DNA from: a bacterium Ga0077546
Lineage (GTDB): Bacteria > Cyanobacteriota > Vampirovibrionia > Obscuribacterales > Obscuribacteraceae
Reading direction: 5' to 3'
DNA: 54,213 nt
Assembly: GCA_001464165.1 (NCBI GenBank)
Contig: LNEX01000356.1
Span: 1-54,213 of the forward strand
Part shown: piece by piece, positions 42,711-51,800 of the stretch
How the letters are laid out: every line of letters starts with the position of its first letter
Position numbering within the stretch: position 1 is the stretch's first letter
Made by a program: the position numbers and the translations under genes
Notes under the pieces: generated by a model
What the model was told of the DNA's origin: nothing
Databases searched by the model: none
Seen by the model: the letters and a program-made list of their open reading frames with translations, nothing else

Positions 42711-44513
42711 CTAATTGGACACTAGCTTGACCAAGCGCCGAGCAATCTTAGCGAAAGTCTGCCGCAACTGAGAACTGTCAGTGACCAAGTTAAAAGTACC
42801 GCCATGGCCAGCAATAGCGGCCATACCACCAGTGGTTGGGTCATTGTTCTTGTCGTTCAAAATCTCAGTTTGATCAGGAATGATGACCGGATTCTGCGCC
42901 AAACCAACTGTATAAATTGCCACCCCAGCGTCTCGCGCTTCAACTGCAGCCATACGGGCGTTGGCCTTAGGGTCAGAACTTAGAGGACCGCTGGGAACAG
43001 TGGGCTCACCATCAGTGAAAAGAATGATGGCCCTTGTGCTACCTAAGCGCGAGTGGTGCTTAAGATCCTCTACAGCAGAGTGCACAGCGCCACCTATATT
43101 CGTCGACCCCATGGGCACACATTTATCGATTGCACTATTGACCTCGACGTAAGCTGTCTTGCCCGCAGTTGCATCTATTTGCACGTGGGGAATGGGATAA
43201 CCTTTCTTCGCTCCGTATGGTGTGTAGTCATCAAGGTCATACCAAGGCTCAGTACTATTAGCATCAATACCAACAGTAGAATCGAAGGCAACAAAACCAA
43301 AATGCACGTCGGCATCAGTGTTCAGGATCTGAGTCATTGTATTGAGAGCACTTTGAGCATCTTTCATAGGCTTTAGCTGCTTCGCCGCCGCTTCAAAATA
43401 TGCTTTCTGGTAACCAGCACGAGGACTAACTGTCACTGCAGTATTTGCTCTACTACTTTTGTAAACACTATCCGACTCAAGATTGCCCCGTGCAGCTTCT
43501 GTCAAAGTAGCGACATCAGGAAAAGCAAAGCCACCATAACTGGCACCACCGAAACTAGGTTGACCATCAATATTTACGACCACATCAGTAAACACTTTCA
43601 TGCCATCAAATGTTGGCGCAGTTCCCGGTGGGCAATTACCAGGCGCTCTGCCTGCCTCCGGATAAATGCCACCAGAACGCAAACCGGGCACACCATAATA
43701 CTTAGCCAAGTATTCAGAGGAATAGCATTTGGCTTCCCAATATGCTTCAGTAAGAATCTGCGGATAACAAGCATTCAAACTAGAGCCCGTGGCTGCTGGC
43801 TTAAGGATGTCGAAGATTCTGCCACGCATGAGGCCATTGGCACCAGTGACAAGACTGTAGACATTCTTACCGCCGCCTAACGTGGCATCCCACTTCCTTT
43901 TTACGAAAGTTACTGGAGTCTGATCGTCCATCGACCCTGAGACATCGAAACAAATCACCATATCTAACTTGGGCACAGCACCGGTTGACACGGCATTAAC
44001 ATTGAGACTCTTGATACCAACATAGTTACCAAAAGCCAAGTTGCGGGTGGTGCTACTAGTGACGCGCACCACTTTACCGTTAGGGCTGGTCCACGGTTCA
44101 ACCTTAGCAGTAACTGGATTGATAAATTCAAAGAAAACCCGGGCCTCATCTAGGTCACAGGTTAAACTAGCCGCAGAAGCAGCCAGAGTTGTATGGCTCA
44201 AAGCCTGACCAAGTACCGTATTGGCTTTAAATATCTTGATGGCAGCAGCAACAGCGTCGTTATGCGCTTGCAGCGGGTCAACATTGTCTGAGCTCGCTAA
44301 TGTAGCAGTACCAGCCAGAACAGCAGCATCGCTGGCATTCTGTAGCTCCTGCTTAGCGAGGTAAAGACGAGCTGCTTCAAAAGTAATAATAGAGAGCAAA
44401 GGCACAATCACTAAGAAAATTAGGATCATAAACATTAGTAAGCTTTGACCGCGCTGACTGCGCCGCCAGGAAATTCTTCGTTTATTAGAGGAAAAGTTAT
44501 TCATAAGAGACAC
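42711..44513 (-). CDS. TadG-like protein with von Willebrand factor A domain
   Basis: The 600-residue protein starts with a TadE/TadG leader (RRSQRGQSLLMFMILIFLVIVPLLSIITFEAARLYL) and a helical stalk with DAAVLAGTATLA. A VWA domain follows: DMVICFDVSGSMDD (MIDAS Asp-x-Ser-x-Ser near residue 190), and later STRAIILFTDGEPT with the final Asp. A large insertion (about 210-370) separates these. It is anchored outside the membrane. GTG 44513 directly follows the stop of the gene upstream; ATG 44504 is an alternative start. Confidence 0.85.
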   Translation of the reverse strand: MSLMNNFSSNKRRISWRRSQRGQSLLMFMILIFLVIVPLLSIITFEAARLYLAKQELQNASDAAVLAGTATLASSDNVDPLQAHNDAVAAAIKIFKANTVLGQALSHTTLAASAASLTCDLDEARVFFEFINPVTAKVEPWTSPNGKVVRVTSSTTRNLAFGNYVGIKSLNVNAVSTGAVPKLDMVICFDVSGSMDDQTPVTFVKRKWDATLGGGKNVYSLVTGANGLMRGRIFDILKPAATGSSLNACYPQILTEAYWEAKCYSSEYLAKYYGVPGLRSGGIYPEAGRAPGNCPPGTAPTFDGMKVFTDVVVNIDGQPSFGGASYGGFAFPDVATLTEAARGNLESDSVYKSSRANTAVTVSPRAGYQKAYFEAAAKQLKPMKDAQSALNTMTQILNTDADVHFGFVAFDSTVGIDANSTEPWYDLDDYTPYGAKKGYPIPHVQIDATAGKTAYVEVNSAIDKCVPMGSTNIGGAVHSAVEDLKHHSRLGSTRAIILFTDGEPTVPSGPLSSDPKANARMAAVEARDAGVAIYTVGLAQNPVIIPDQTEILNDKNNDPTTGGMAAIAGHGGTFNLVTDSSQLRQTFAKIARRLVKLVSN

Positions 44514-45050
44514 TTAAATAGTTAGGCCTTGGGGATTTTCACAATATTGTTTGGCTGATAGATGCACTGTTATCGGGGCATTAAGACCCTCTATTTTGAC
44601 TGGTATTGGTATTGGTATCAAAGGCTGCGCAGAGCAATCAGCCGACACTTCAATTTGATAGCTATTGACACTTTGATCAGCAGGGACAGCCAATGGCACT
44701 AACTGAGAACTAAGAGCAAGAGTATCGTTCTTTGTAATCAAAATGGCAGTCTTGATATTGGCAATAGACAAACCAGAAAAACTATTCTCAACTTGCTTGA
44801 TCTTGCTTACCGCTTCGGCTTTAGCAGACGGCTTACCATCAACTGGACTATCAAAAGTATTAGCCCTTGCAGCTGAAATACTAGCGTAGTGAATGCCAGC
44901 GTACGAAAAAGTTATGCGCAAAAATACTGTAGCGAGATCGATCACAGGGAAGGCGACAACCATTAGAACCGCCCACAGAATTAATGGCAGCTCGGCCAGC
45001 ATTGATGCCCGACTAGATCGTCTTCGCGACTTACTGAAATTAGCTTGCAT
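44514..45050 (-). CDS. TadE-like membrane-anchored protein
   Basis: I start at ATG 45050 (MQANFSKSRRRSSRAS), one base after the stop of the TPR gene; longer frames are in that gene. The 178-residue product has the basic leader, ASMLAELPLILWAVLMVVAFPVIDL (TadE-type hydrophobic segment with a Glu near the start) and an extracellular beta-rich domain ending in a Cys. It is translationally coupled to both neighbours. Confidence 0.72.
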   Translation of the reverse strand: MQANFSKSRRRSSRASMLAELPLILWAVLMVVAFPVIDLATVFLRITFSYAGIHYASISAARANTFDSPVDGKPSAKAEAVSKIKQVENSFSGLSIANIKTAILITKNDTLALSSQLVPLAVPADQSVNSYQIEVSADCSAQPLIPIPIPVKIEGLNAPITVHLSAKQYCENPQGLTI

Positions 45051-45051
45051 A

Positions 45052-45618
45052 CTAGCGCTCCGTATGGCCTTGGGCTGATGAGAATTTACCTTTCTGCAGT
45101 TCAGGTAGAGGCTTAAGGCATACACGAAGCAAAACTGATAACTGCTGACGGACGCGCTGATCACTAGACGAATTGATACCTTTCTCGCAGGCAGCTTTAG
45201 CTTGGAGCATTTGATTTGACGACAGATAAGACTCAGCCAAACGTACTTTCAACAGATCGTTACTGGCATCTAACTTCAACGAGTCTTCAAATGCTTGAGC
45301 TGCATTGACGAACTGCCCGGTCTGAAAATAGCTTTCGCCTAACCAATACAAATCGTTGGCCGTAGCATTTCCCGAAGTGGCGATGCGCTGATAGAGTGGC
45401 AGAGATTGCTCAAACTGAGTTGCTTGATAAGCCTGTTGAGCTTCCGTACGCATACGCTCTAGCTGACTGGCGGCACTAGCGCCCGGTAGAACATAAGCAA
45501 TGGCTGTACCGGCCTCGGCGCAGGCAGTGGGTGCATAAGTACTACAGGTCAGCAGTGCACCTAGTGCTACCGAAAGACGGAAAAGAGATAAGGCACTTAA
45601 AAGTTGAGGATAGATCAC
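45052..45618 (-). CDS. exported TPR protein of the Tad-like cluster
   Basis: GTG 45618 is preceded by AGGAG at 6 bases and begins a signal peptide (VIYPQLLSALSLFRLSVALGALLTC..., cleavage near residue 35), so I prefer it to the ATG at 45696. The 188-residue product has three TPRs (residues about 60-165; AQQAYQATQFEQSLPLYQRIA, LYWLGESYFQTGQFVNAAQAFEDSLKL, VRLAESYLSSNQMLQAKAACEKGI), like the TadD lipoprotein in position but without a lipobox. It leads the cluster TPR-TadE-TadG/VWA-TadE. The Tad ATPase and platform genes are not in the window. Confidence 0.72.
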   Translation of the reverse strand: MIYPQLLSALSLFRLSVALGALLTCSTYAPTACAEAGTAIAYVLPGASAASQLERMRTEAQQAYQATQFEQSLPLYQRIATSGNATANDLYWLGESYFQTGQFVNAAQAFEDSLKLDASNDLLKVRLAESYLSSNQMLQAKAACEKGINSSSDQRVRQQLSVLLRVCLKPLPELQKGKFSSAQGHTER

Positions 45619-45744
45619 AGTGACTCCTGTTGCTTCGAATCCACAGCAGATTCGGTCAGTTAGCATGGGCACATGATATGTCGCTATTTGTGGCAAAGTA
45701 GTGGCTAAACCGCGGCGAACACGTATAAACCGCAGAACTAGACT

Positions 45745-48700
45745 CTAAGAGTTAGCTATTTTCTTACGTTCAATGTTGAAATATTTTGCTTCAGGATGCA
45801 CAACAACAATGGCTGAGGTACTTTGCTCTGGCACCAGTTGGTATTCATCCGATAGGCTAACCCCGATGCGATCTGGCTTAAGCAATGTAAACAGATGGGC
45901 TTGGTCTTCAAGGTTTGGACATGCCGGATAACCAAAGCTATAGCGGGTGCCACGATAACCCTGTTGGAAGAATTTTCGCGGGTCCGTGGCATCTAAGTGA
46001 GCAAAGCCCAATTCTGCCCGCACTCGTTTGTGCAGAAGCTCAGCTAGGGCCTCGGCCGACTCAACTGCCAAACCGTGAAAGTACAGGTATTCAGAATACT
46101 GATCAGCAGCAAAAAGAGCCTGAGCATACTCAGTAGCCCGCGCGCCCATAGTAACAATCTGGGCAGGCAATACATCATAGCCAGCACTGCCTTGAGAGAA
46201 GAAATCAGAAATACAAAAATGACGGCCGAACTGCTGCCGAGGAAAATCGAAGCGCAGCCACTCGTCTAAATCATGCAACTCAAGACCAGAGTCAACACTA
46301 GACGGTCTATATATTATTAGTTGGTTGCCACTGGAGCGGCAAGGGAAATAGCCGTAAACAGCTTTAGGCTCAAGCAACTTTTCATCAATACAACGCTGCT
46401 TCAATTGAGCCAACATTGGGGTAATTTTTTCAGCCACCATGGCCTGATAGTGAGCGTCTGTGCTATCACCTTGACGGACGCGAAACTGTCCACGAATCAA
46501 AGCATTTTCGTTTATGTAAGAGAAAACTTCTGCCAAATTGAAATCGAATACAGCCTTAGAACCCCAAAACGGAGGAAGCACTGGTGTCTCGGCAACAATA
46601 TTCGAGCGAGACAAAGGCAGGTCTGGTGGGACAAGTGAAGTGTCTTCTTTGCCAAATCTTATCTCCTCGATGTCGTCGTCATCATCAAGATCTTCACACT
46701 CCGTAGCCGGAGCTTGGGGTAAAAGCGAATGATCACCAGTGGCTATTGCTTCCATAATTTTCAAATCGTCAAAAGCATCTTGGCCATAATAGAGGGTGCC
46801 TTTGTAGACCTTACGACAATCTTCCTCAACATAACGTCGAGTCAAGGCAGCACCGCCCAAAATCACTGGCACACTAATGCCGCGTTGATTGAGAATAGAC
46901 AAATTCTCTTTCATGATTACGGTAGATTTGACCAGCAACCCACTCATACCAATACAATCAGCATGATGTTGTTCAACGGAAGAAATAATATTTTCGATGG
47001 GCTGTTTAATACCTAAATTAATAACCCGGTAGCCATTATTAGTCAAAATAATGTCTACCAGATTCTTGCCAATATCATGCACGTCACCCTTGACTGTAGC
47101 CAGTACCATAGTACCGCGAGTGGAGCCTTCTACTTTGTCCATGAATGGCTCTAAATAAGAAACAGCAGCTTTCATGGTCTCGGCAGACTGCAGCACAAAA
47201 GGTAGCTGCATTTTGCCAGAGCCAAATAGATCACCCACAACCTTCATCCCGTCCAGCAAAATCGTATTAATGATCTCAAGTGGCTTATAGCGCTCCATAG
47301 CTTTTGCCAAATCAGCTTCAAGAGCAACACGATCACCGTCAATAATGCGTTGCCTTAATATCTCTTCAATAGTGGCATCACTCTTGCGGGCAACTTTTAC
47401 CGTACCAGCGCTACCCTTATCTTTATAGAAATCGAGCAAGGCAAAGAGGGGATCGTAATCAGCCTGTCTCTTATCAAAGATTAGCTTGTTGTGGAAGTCT
47501 TGCTCAGCCTCATCTATTTTATAGAGAGGTAAGATTTTTTGGGCATTGACGATGGCCATGTCGAGGCCATACTGAACAGCATGGTGTAAGAAAACCGAAT
47601 TTAAAATGCGGCGAATGCGAGGATCCATGCCAAAGCTAATATTACTGACGCCTAAAATAGTCTTCACGCCAGGCAAATGCTCTTTAATTAGCTTGATACC
47701 CTCAAGGGTCTCTAGGCCAAGGCGTCGGTCATCTTCGTTGCCCGTAGAGAGAGTAAAAGTAAGAGCATCAAAGATTAGGTCATAAGGCGCTAACCCCTGA
47801 CTGCAAGCTAAATCATAAATGCGCTTAGCAATCTCGAGCTTCTTTTCTGCGGTTTTCGCCATACCCGCTTCATCAATGGTGAGAGCAACAGCAGCAGCAC
47901 CATAGCGCTTAATCAGAGCTACTTTCTCAAGCATCTTGCTCTCGCCATCTTCAAGGTTGATAGAATTGACGATTGGTTTACCTGCAACTAGGGCTAATGA
48001 CGCTTCAAGCACAGCGTACTCAGTGCTATCAATCATGATCGGAATCTGCAATTCAGTATTAAGGCGCTTTATGAATCTACTCATATCGGCCACTTCGTCG
48101 CGCCCAACATAGGCAGTACAGACATCAAGAATGTGAGCCCCCTCACGCTCTTGCTCGCGCGCCATAGCTACCATGCCGTCAATCTGTTCCGCCTGTAAAA
48201 GATCTTTGAACTTCTTGCTGCCGTTGGTGTTAGTGCGCTCACCAACAATCAGTGGCGGCTGATCGAGATCAAACGCTACAGATGTGTAGATACTGGCGGC
48301 CGAGGGAACGAAAGCTGCATGACGCTTCTTGGGCTCAGCAGCACCAATCTTATTGACCACAGCGGCGAGGTGAGCCGGAGTGGTACCGCAGCAACCACCA
48401 ACAATATTGACACCTTGATCGTGAACGAAATCAAACAAAGACTGCGCTAACTGATCAGGGGTAAGCTTATAGACCGTCTCTCCATTAACATTCTCCGGCA
48501 AACCAGCATTAGGCAGCACCGACACTGCCCGCGGTGCACTTTCACAGAGATACTGGACCGGATCAATCATCTCACGCGGGCCTGTGGCGCAGTTAATGCC
48601 AATAACATCAACGGGATAGCTCATCAAAGTAGTAAGAGCGGCAGAAATATCGGTGCCAACGAGCATAGTGCCAAGAGGAGGTGCTTCTAGGGTAACTTGT

Positions 48701-49254
48701 GCAATGATCGGAACCCGTCGCCCCAATTGACGCAGATAATCTTCTATGGCGATGATTGCAGCTTTAGCCTGTAATAAGTCTTGTCCAGTTTCAAACTGCA
48801 AAACATCGACGCCGCCATCAACTAAACCTCGCACTTGTTCAAAATAAGAAGCACGCATTTGCTCAAAAGATATATGTCCCAATGAAGGGATTTTTGTGGT
48901 CGGTCCAATAGAACCAGAAACGAATCGCGGCTTACTGGAACTATAAGCCAGAGCCACTTCTTTCGCTAGACTTGCAGCCTTCTTGTTCAGCTCATAGGTG
49001 CGACCGGCCAAACCAAATTCAGCAAGAACTATGCTAGACCCGCCAAAGGTACAGGTTTCAACCACATCGCAGCCAACCTTGAAAAACGATTCGTGAATTT
49101 CAGAAATGACATCTGGGCGGCTAGAAACCAATATTTCAGGGCAGTTTTCGCAGCCTTCATAGTCATCGAGAGTGAGGTCATAAGTATGAACTGATGTGCC
49201 CATGGCACCATCAAAGATCAATACTTTTTCCCGTAGAGCCTGCAAAAAATCCAA
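45745..49254 (-). CDS. metH: cobalamin-dependent methionine synthase
   Basis: The 1169-residue enzyme transfers a methyl group from 5-methyl-THF to homocysteine through cobalamin. All four modules are present in order: homocysteine binding (zinc Cys 222, 288, 289; GGCCGTT), pterin binding (from about 330; GERTNTNGSKKF), the cobalamin domain with DVHDIGKN at 724-731 (axial ligand His726), and the AdoMet activation domain at the C-terminus (RGTRYSFGYPACPNLEDQ). An Asp/Glu-rich linker of about 15 residues lies near 865. No cobalamin riboswitch is seen. It follows pstS. Confidence 0.96.
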   Translation of the reverse strand: MDFLQALREKVLIFDGAMGTSVHTYDLTLDDYEGCENCPEILVSSRPDVISEIHESFFKVGCDVVETCTFGGSSIVLAEFGLAGRTYELNKKAASLAKEVALAYSSSKPRFVSGSIGPTTKIPSLGHISFEQMRASYFEQVRGLVDGGVDVLQFETGQDLLQAKAAIIAIEDYLRQLGRRVPIIAQVTLEAPPLGTMLVGTDISAALTTLMSYPVDVIGINCATGPREMIDPVQYLCESAPRAVSVLPNAGLPENVNGETVYKLTPDQLAQSLFDFVHDQGVNIVGGCCGTTPAHLAAVVNKIGAAEPKKRHAAFVPSAASIYTSVAFDLDQPPLIVGERTNTNGSKKFKDLLQAEQIDGMVAMAREQEREGAHILDVCTAYVGRDEVADMSRFIKRLNTELQIPIMIDSTEYAVLEASLALVAGKPIVNSINLEDGESKMLEKVALIKRYGAAAVALTIDEAGMAKTAEKKLEIAKRIYDLACSQGLAPYDLIFDALTFTLSTGNEDDRRLGLETLEGIKLIKEHLPGVKTILGVSNISFGMDPRIRRILNSVFLHHAVQYGLDMAIVNAQKILPLYKIDEAEQDFHNKLIFDKRQADYDPLFALLDFYKDKGSAGTVKVARKSDATIEEILRQRIIDGDRVALEADLAKAMERYKPLEIINTILLDGMKVVGDLFGSGKMQLPFVLQSAETMKAAVSYLEPFMDKVEGSTRGTMVLATVKGDVHDIGKNLVDIILTNNGYRVINLGIKQPIENIISSVEQHHADCIGMSGLLVKSTVIMKENLSILNQRGISVPVILGGAALTRRYVEEDCRKVYKGTLYYGQDAFDDLKIMEAIATGDHSLLPQAPATECEDLDDDDDIEEIRFGKEDTSLVPPDLPLSRSNIVAETPVLPPFWGSKAVFDFNLAEVFSYINENALIRGQFRVRQGDSTDAHYQAMVAEKITPMLAQLKQRCIDEKLLEPKAVYGYFPCRSSGNQLIIYRPSSVDSGLELHDLDEWLRFDFPRQQFGRHFCISDFFSQGSAGYDVLPAQIVTMGARATEYAQALFAADQYSEYLYFHGLAVESAEALAELLHKRVRAELGFAHLDATDPRKFFQQGYRGTRYSFGYPACPNLEDQAHLFTLLKPDRIGVSLSDEYQLVPEQSTSAIVVVHPEAKYFNIERKKIANS

Positions 49255-49275
49255 CGTGCTACCTCAAAAAAACAA

Positions 49276-49464
49276 TTAGTGAGCAGGCATAAAACCCATT
49301 GCTTTGACGCTTTTTTGCCCATCCTCAGCAAGACAGAAGCTGACAAATTTACCAACCCGCTCTTCATTAGCTTGATTGTAGTAGACATACAAAGGCCGAG
49401 AGAGCGGATAGTCACTGCCAGACAAAGCCCCACCCTGAGATGACTCTGGAGACTTCTCAGTCAG
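49276..49464 (-). CDS. pstS: phosphate-binding protein, C-terminal part (interrupted)
   Basis: The fragment reads LTEKSPESSQGGALSGSDYPLSRPLYVYYN and ends with FVSFCLAEDGQKSVKAMGFMPAH, the typical end of PstS-like phosphate-binding proteins. It has no start of its own; it continues the frame at 49457-50161 after a shift. Compared with usual PstS proteins, a few residues between the GMAQAK strand and this part also seem missing. Confidence 0.75.
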   Translation of the reverse strand: MTEKSPESSQGGALSGSDYPLSRPLYVYYNQANEERVGKFVSFCLAEDGQKSVKAMGFMPAH

Positions 49465-50161
49465 CCTTAGCTTGGGCCATGCCAACGAAGCCGATTGCCA
49501 GCCGATTTCCCATAACCGCTCCAATCAAGGCCTCAGAGGAGGGCATGACTTTGACAACTGGTGCATACGGCTTAGAAGAAAGAACGTGCTCTTGGAAGTA
49601 GTCAGAGGTACCGCTAGTCGACTCTCTCCCGAAGGCGCGAATCGGCTCTGCAGCGAAGTCTTTCCTCAACTGCTTCCAGGTTACAATTTCACCAAGATAG
49701 ATTTTCGCCAAGTCGACTAAGTCAATCTCTACCAACTTATTCTGCGGATTAACGACAACGGCTATAGCATCACGAGCCACCATCAAGCGCTTAAGGTGTA
49801 CTCCTTTGCTATGAGCAGCCTTATGCTCTTCCTCTGTAATTTCGCGAGAAGCAGCAGCCAAATCAATTTCGCCGGTGAGCAGATCATCAATACCAATACC
49901 AGTATCACCATCCTTGACGGCAATCTGCAATCCCGGCTTACTGGCCATATAGTCATTGGCCCACTTATGCATCAGGCTCTCCATCGTATCTGAGCCTTGA
50001 ACAACAATAGAAGCGCCATCTTTAGCGCCAGGAAGGGTTTGCCCTAAACTCGATTTAGGAGCAGAGGTGCAGCTAGTTACTACAAAGCTTATGCCGCAGA
50101 CTACAGCCAATAGAGTCTTATCGCAGTTGAAAAATCGGGGATGCCAGTTGATAATTTTCAT
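49457..50161 (-). CDS. pstS: PstS-like phosphate-binding lipoprotein, N-terminal part (interrupted)
   Basis: The fragment starts with a lipoprotein signal; the lipobox is VVTS-Cys31. Then come VVQGSDTME (phosphate-loop Ser/Thr), DGDTGIGIDDLLTGEIDLAAASREIT, and RESTSGTSDYF, the second phosphate site. It stops at 49457 right after GFVGMAQAK. The rest is in the next frame (49276-49464). Net change is one extra base or a 3n+2 deletion. The Pst permease genes are not next to it. Some such proteins are stand-alone or serve other oxyanions. Confidence 0.85.
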   Translation of the reverse strand: MKIINWHPRFFNCDKTLLAVVCGISFVVTSCTSAPKSSLGQTLPGAKDGASIVVQGSDTMESLMHKWANDYMASKPGLQIAVKDGDTGIGIDDLLTGEIDLAAASREITEEEHKAAHSKGVHLKRLMVARDAIAVVVNPQNKLVEIDLVDLAKIYLGEIVTWKQLRKDFAAEPIRAFGRESTSGTSDYFQEHVLSSKPYAPVVKVMPSSEALIGAVMGNRLAIGFVGMAQAKAD

Positions 50162-50258
50162 ACATCACTCCGTCGAATCTGAGCCTCTATTTTCAGCCCT
50201 AGAAGATTGATATAACAGCAAAAAGGGTTCAATATTTACCTTTCTAGGTGACTTATCT

Positions 50259-51800
50259 CTAATGCAGCGCTGTCAAATCAGCCAAAAGCTCACGGGCCGA
50301 GCCATAGCGCTGATCCAGAGCAAGGGCCGTGGCTCGAGCCACAACCCTATCTAAGTCAGACGAAATTTTAACCCGGTCGCAAGGATGGGAGCATGTTAGT
50401 GGTACTGGCTCTTCTGCGGTAAGAAGAAAATAGAGGGTGGAGCCTAGGGCATAAATGTCACTCTGAGCACAAGGCTTGCCCCGAAACTGCTCCGGTGGGA
50501 TGTAGGAGTGTTTACCGACTACAGTAGCACCAGTAGCATTCTCCAACTGCCTGGCCACGTTGAAATCGACCACTTTAATCTCCCCAGCCAAGTCGAGCAT
50601 GATATTGTCGGGGGTAAGGTCGCGATGGATCACTGGTGGATAACAGTCGTGCAAGTAAATTAGCACCTGACAGAGCTTGGCCCCAACCTCACGAACAAAC
50701 CTTTCAGCCTGCACACCTTCGCTTTGTACCAACTCTTTGAGCGACCGACCTTCCACGAACTCTAAAACCAAATAACCTCGATAGTCTTCGACAAAGCAGT
50801 CGAGAAGCTTGACCACACCAGGATGATCAAGTCGAGTAAGAATATCTGATTCATGCTTGAGCTTGGCAGACAACCGTTCTAATACAGCGCTGCCTTGATA
50901 AACCGGCATAATATACTCTTTTAGGACAACATCAGACACGGCATTAGTGCTAGAGCTATCAAGATGATTGTCACACGCCAAGTAGGCATTGCCTTGGCCA
51001 CCACCTCCCAATACTCCAACTACTGTGTAGCGATCGCCTTTAAGGGCGAGACCAGGCGCAAGAAGGCCATCGCGCTGGCGAATATTAGCCGTTGAAAATT
51101 GATGCAACCACAATTCAGTAAATTGAGCAGCCGCAACGCCTTTGTTCTGCTCAGAGCTTAGCTGGCAGAAGGCATGGGGTGCCCAAGTGCGCACGGCATT
51201 AAGGAACGAAGCGCGAGAATTATCCATCAACAAATCGTCGTAGCGCAATGTGTACCTAGCGCCCAAAGCCGTTTCAATTACTAAGTGCAATTCTTTATCT
51301 GGTGTAAATCGATTCAAGTGCTTAAGCTCAATTCTATCGACAGACGACCACGGTATAACAATCTCGGCAAACAGCTCATCAGTTAGCTCCATACGCAGCA
51401 CCATATTTGATGGCAACACTTTCAGCCGCTTCGGCTTCTCCAAGATCCACAATCCAAGAGTCACCAGCACAAGCAAGCTGGTAATGGTGAGCACCGCAGG
51501 CAAGCAAGCCCCCAGCACCACGGGACCAAACCAAAGATCATACAAACGGTCTGGAGACGAGCAGATATTGTAAGTACAATAAAATACTAAAATTGCCAAA
51601 AAGGCCAAATTAGTTTTGAGAAAAGTGCCAAAGAACACTGAGCGTTGATCTAACTTTCGATAAATGCGCAAAGCCGCTAGGCGCAAACAAATTTCAGCAT
51701 TTGCACTACCAGCAAAACAAGATACTTCAGAGCCGCCAGAGCTGTTAACAAAAGAGCCAACCTCGGCCATCACTCTCTTTACTTTAGAATGATTGGTCAT
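50259..51800 (-). CDS. membrane Ser/Thr protein kinase (DFN variant)
   Basis: The 513-residue protein has two membrane segments (about 62-80 and 90-120), a PH-like region (about 125-210) and a C-terminal kinase domain (about 255-510). Kinase landmarks: GGGGQG 265-270, Lys294 (VVLKE), Glu in KHESDI, HRDLTPDN 392-399, DFN 412-414, and PPEQ. The catalytic-loop Lys of Ser/Thr kinases is Thr here, and the metal-binding DFG is DFN. It starts inside the stop of the preceding kinase gene (4-base overlap). Confidence 0.88.
   Translation of the reverse strand: MTNHSKVKRVMAEVGSFVNSSGGSEVSCFAGSANAEICLRLAALRIYRKLDQRSVFFGTFLKTNLAFLAILVFYCTYNICSSPDRLYDLWFGPVVLGACLPAVLTITSLLVLVTLGLWILEKPKRLKVLPSNMVLRMELTDELFAEIVIPWSSVDRIELKHLNRFTPDKELHLVIETALGARYTLRYDDLLMDNSRASFLNAVRTWAPHAFCQLSSEQNKGVAAAQFTELWLHQFSTANIRQRDGLLAPGLALKGDRYTVVGVLGGGGQGNAYLACDNHLDSSSTNAVSDVVLKEYIMPVYQGSAVLERLSAKLKHESDILTRLDHPGVVKLLDCFVEDYRGYLVLEFVEGRSLKELVQSEGVQAERFVREVGAKLCQVLIYLHDCYPPVIHRDLTPDNIMLDLAGEIKVVDFNVARQLENATGATVVGKHSYIPPEQFRGKPCAQSDIYALGSTLYFLLTAEEPVPLTCSHPCDRVKISSDLDRVVARATALALDQRYGSARELLADLTALH

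Noticed and set aside
46661..46700. Asp/Glu-rich linker in MetH as a sign of frame damage
   Set aside because: Frame is continuous and domains on both sides are complete, so it is a natural linker.
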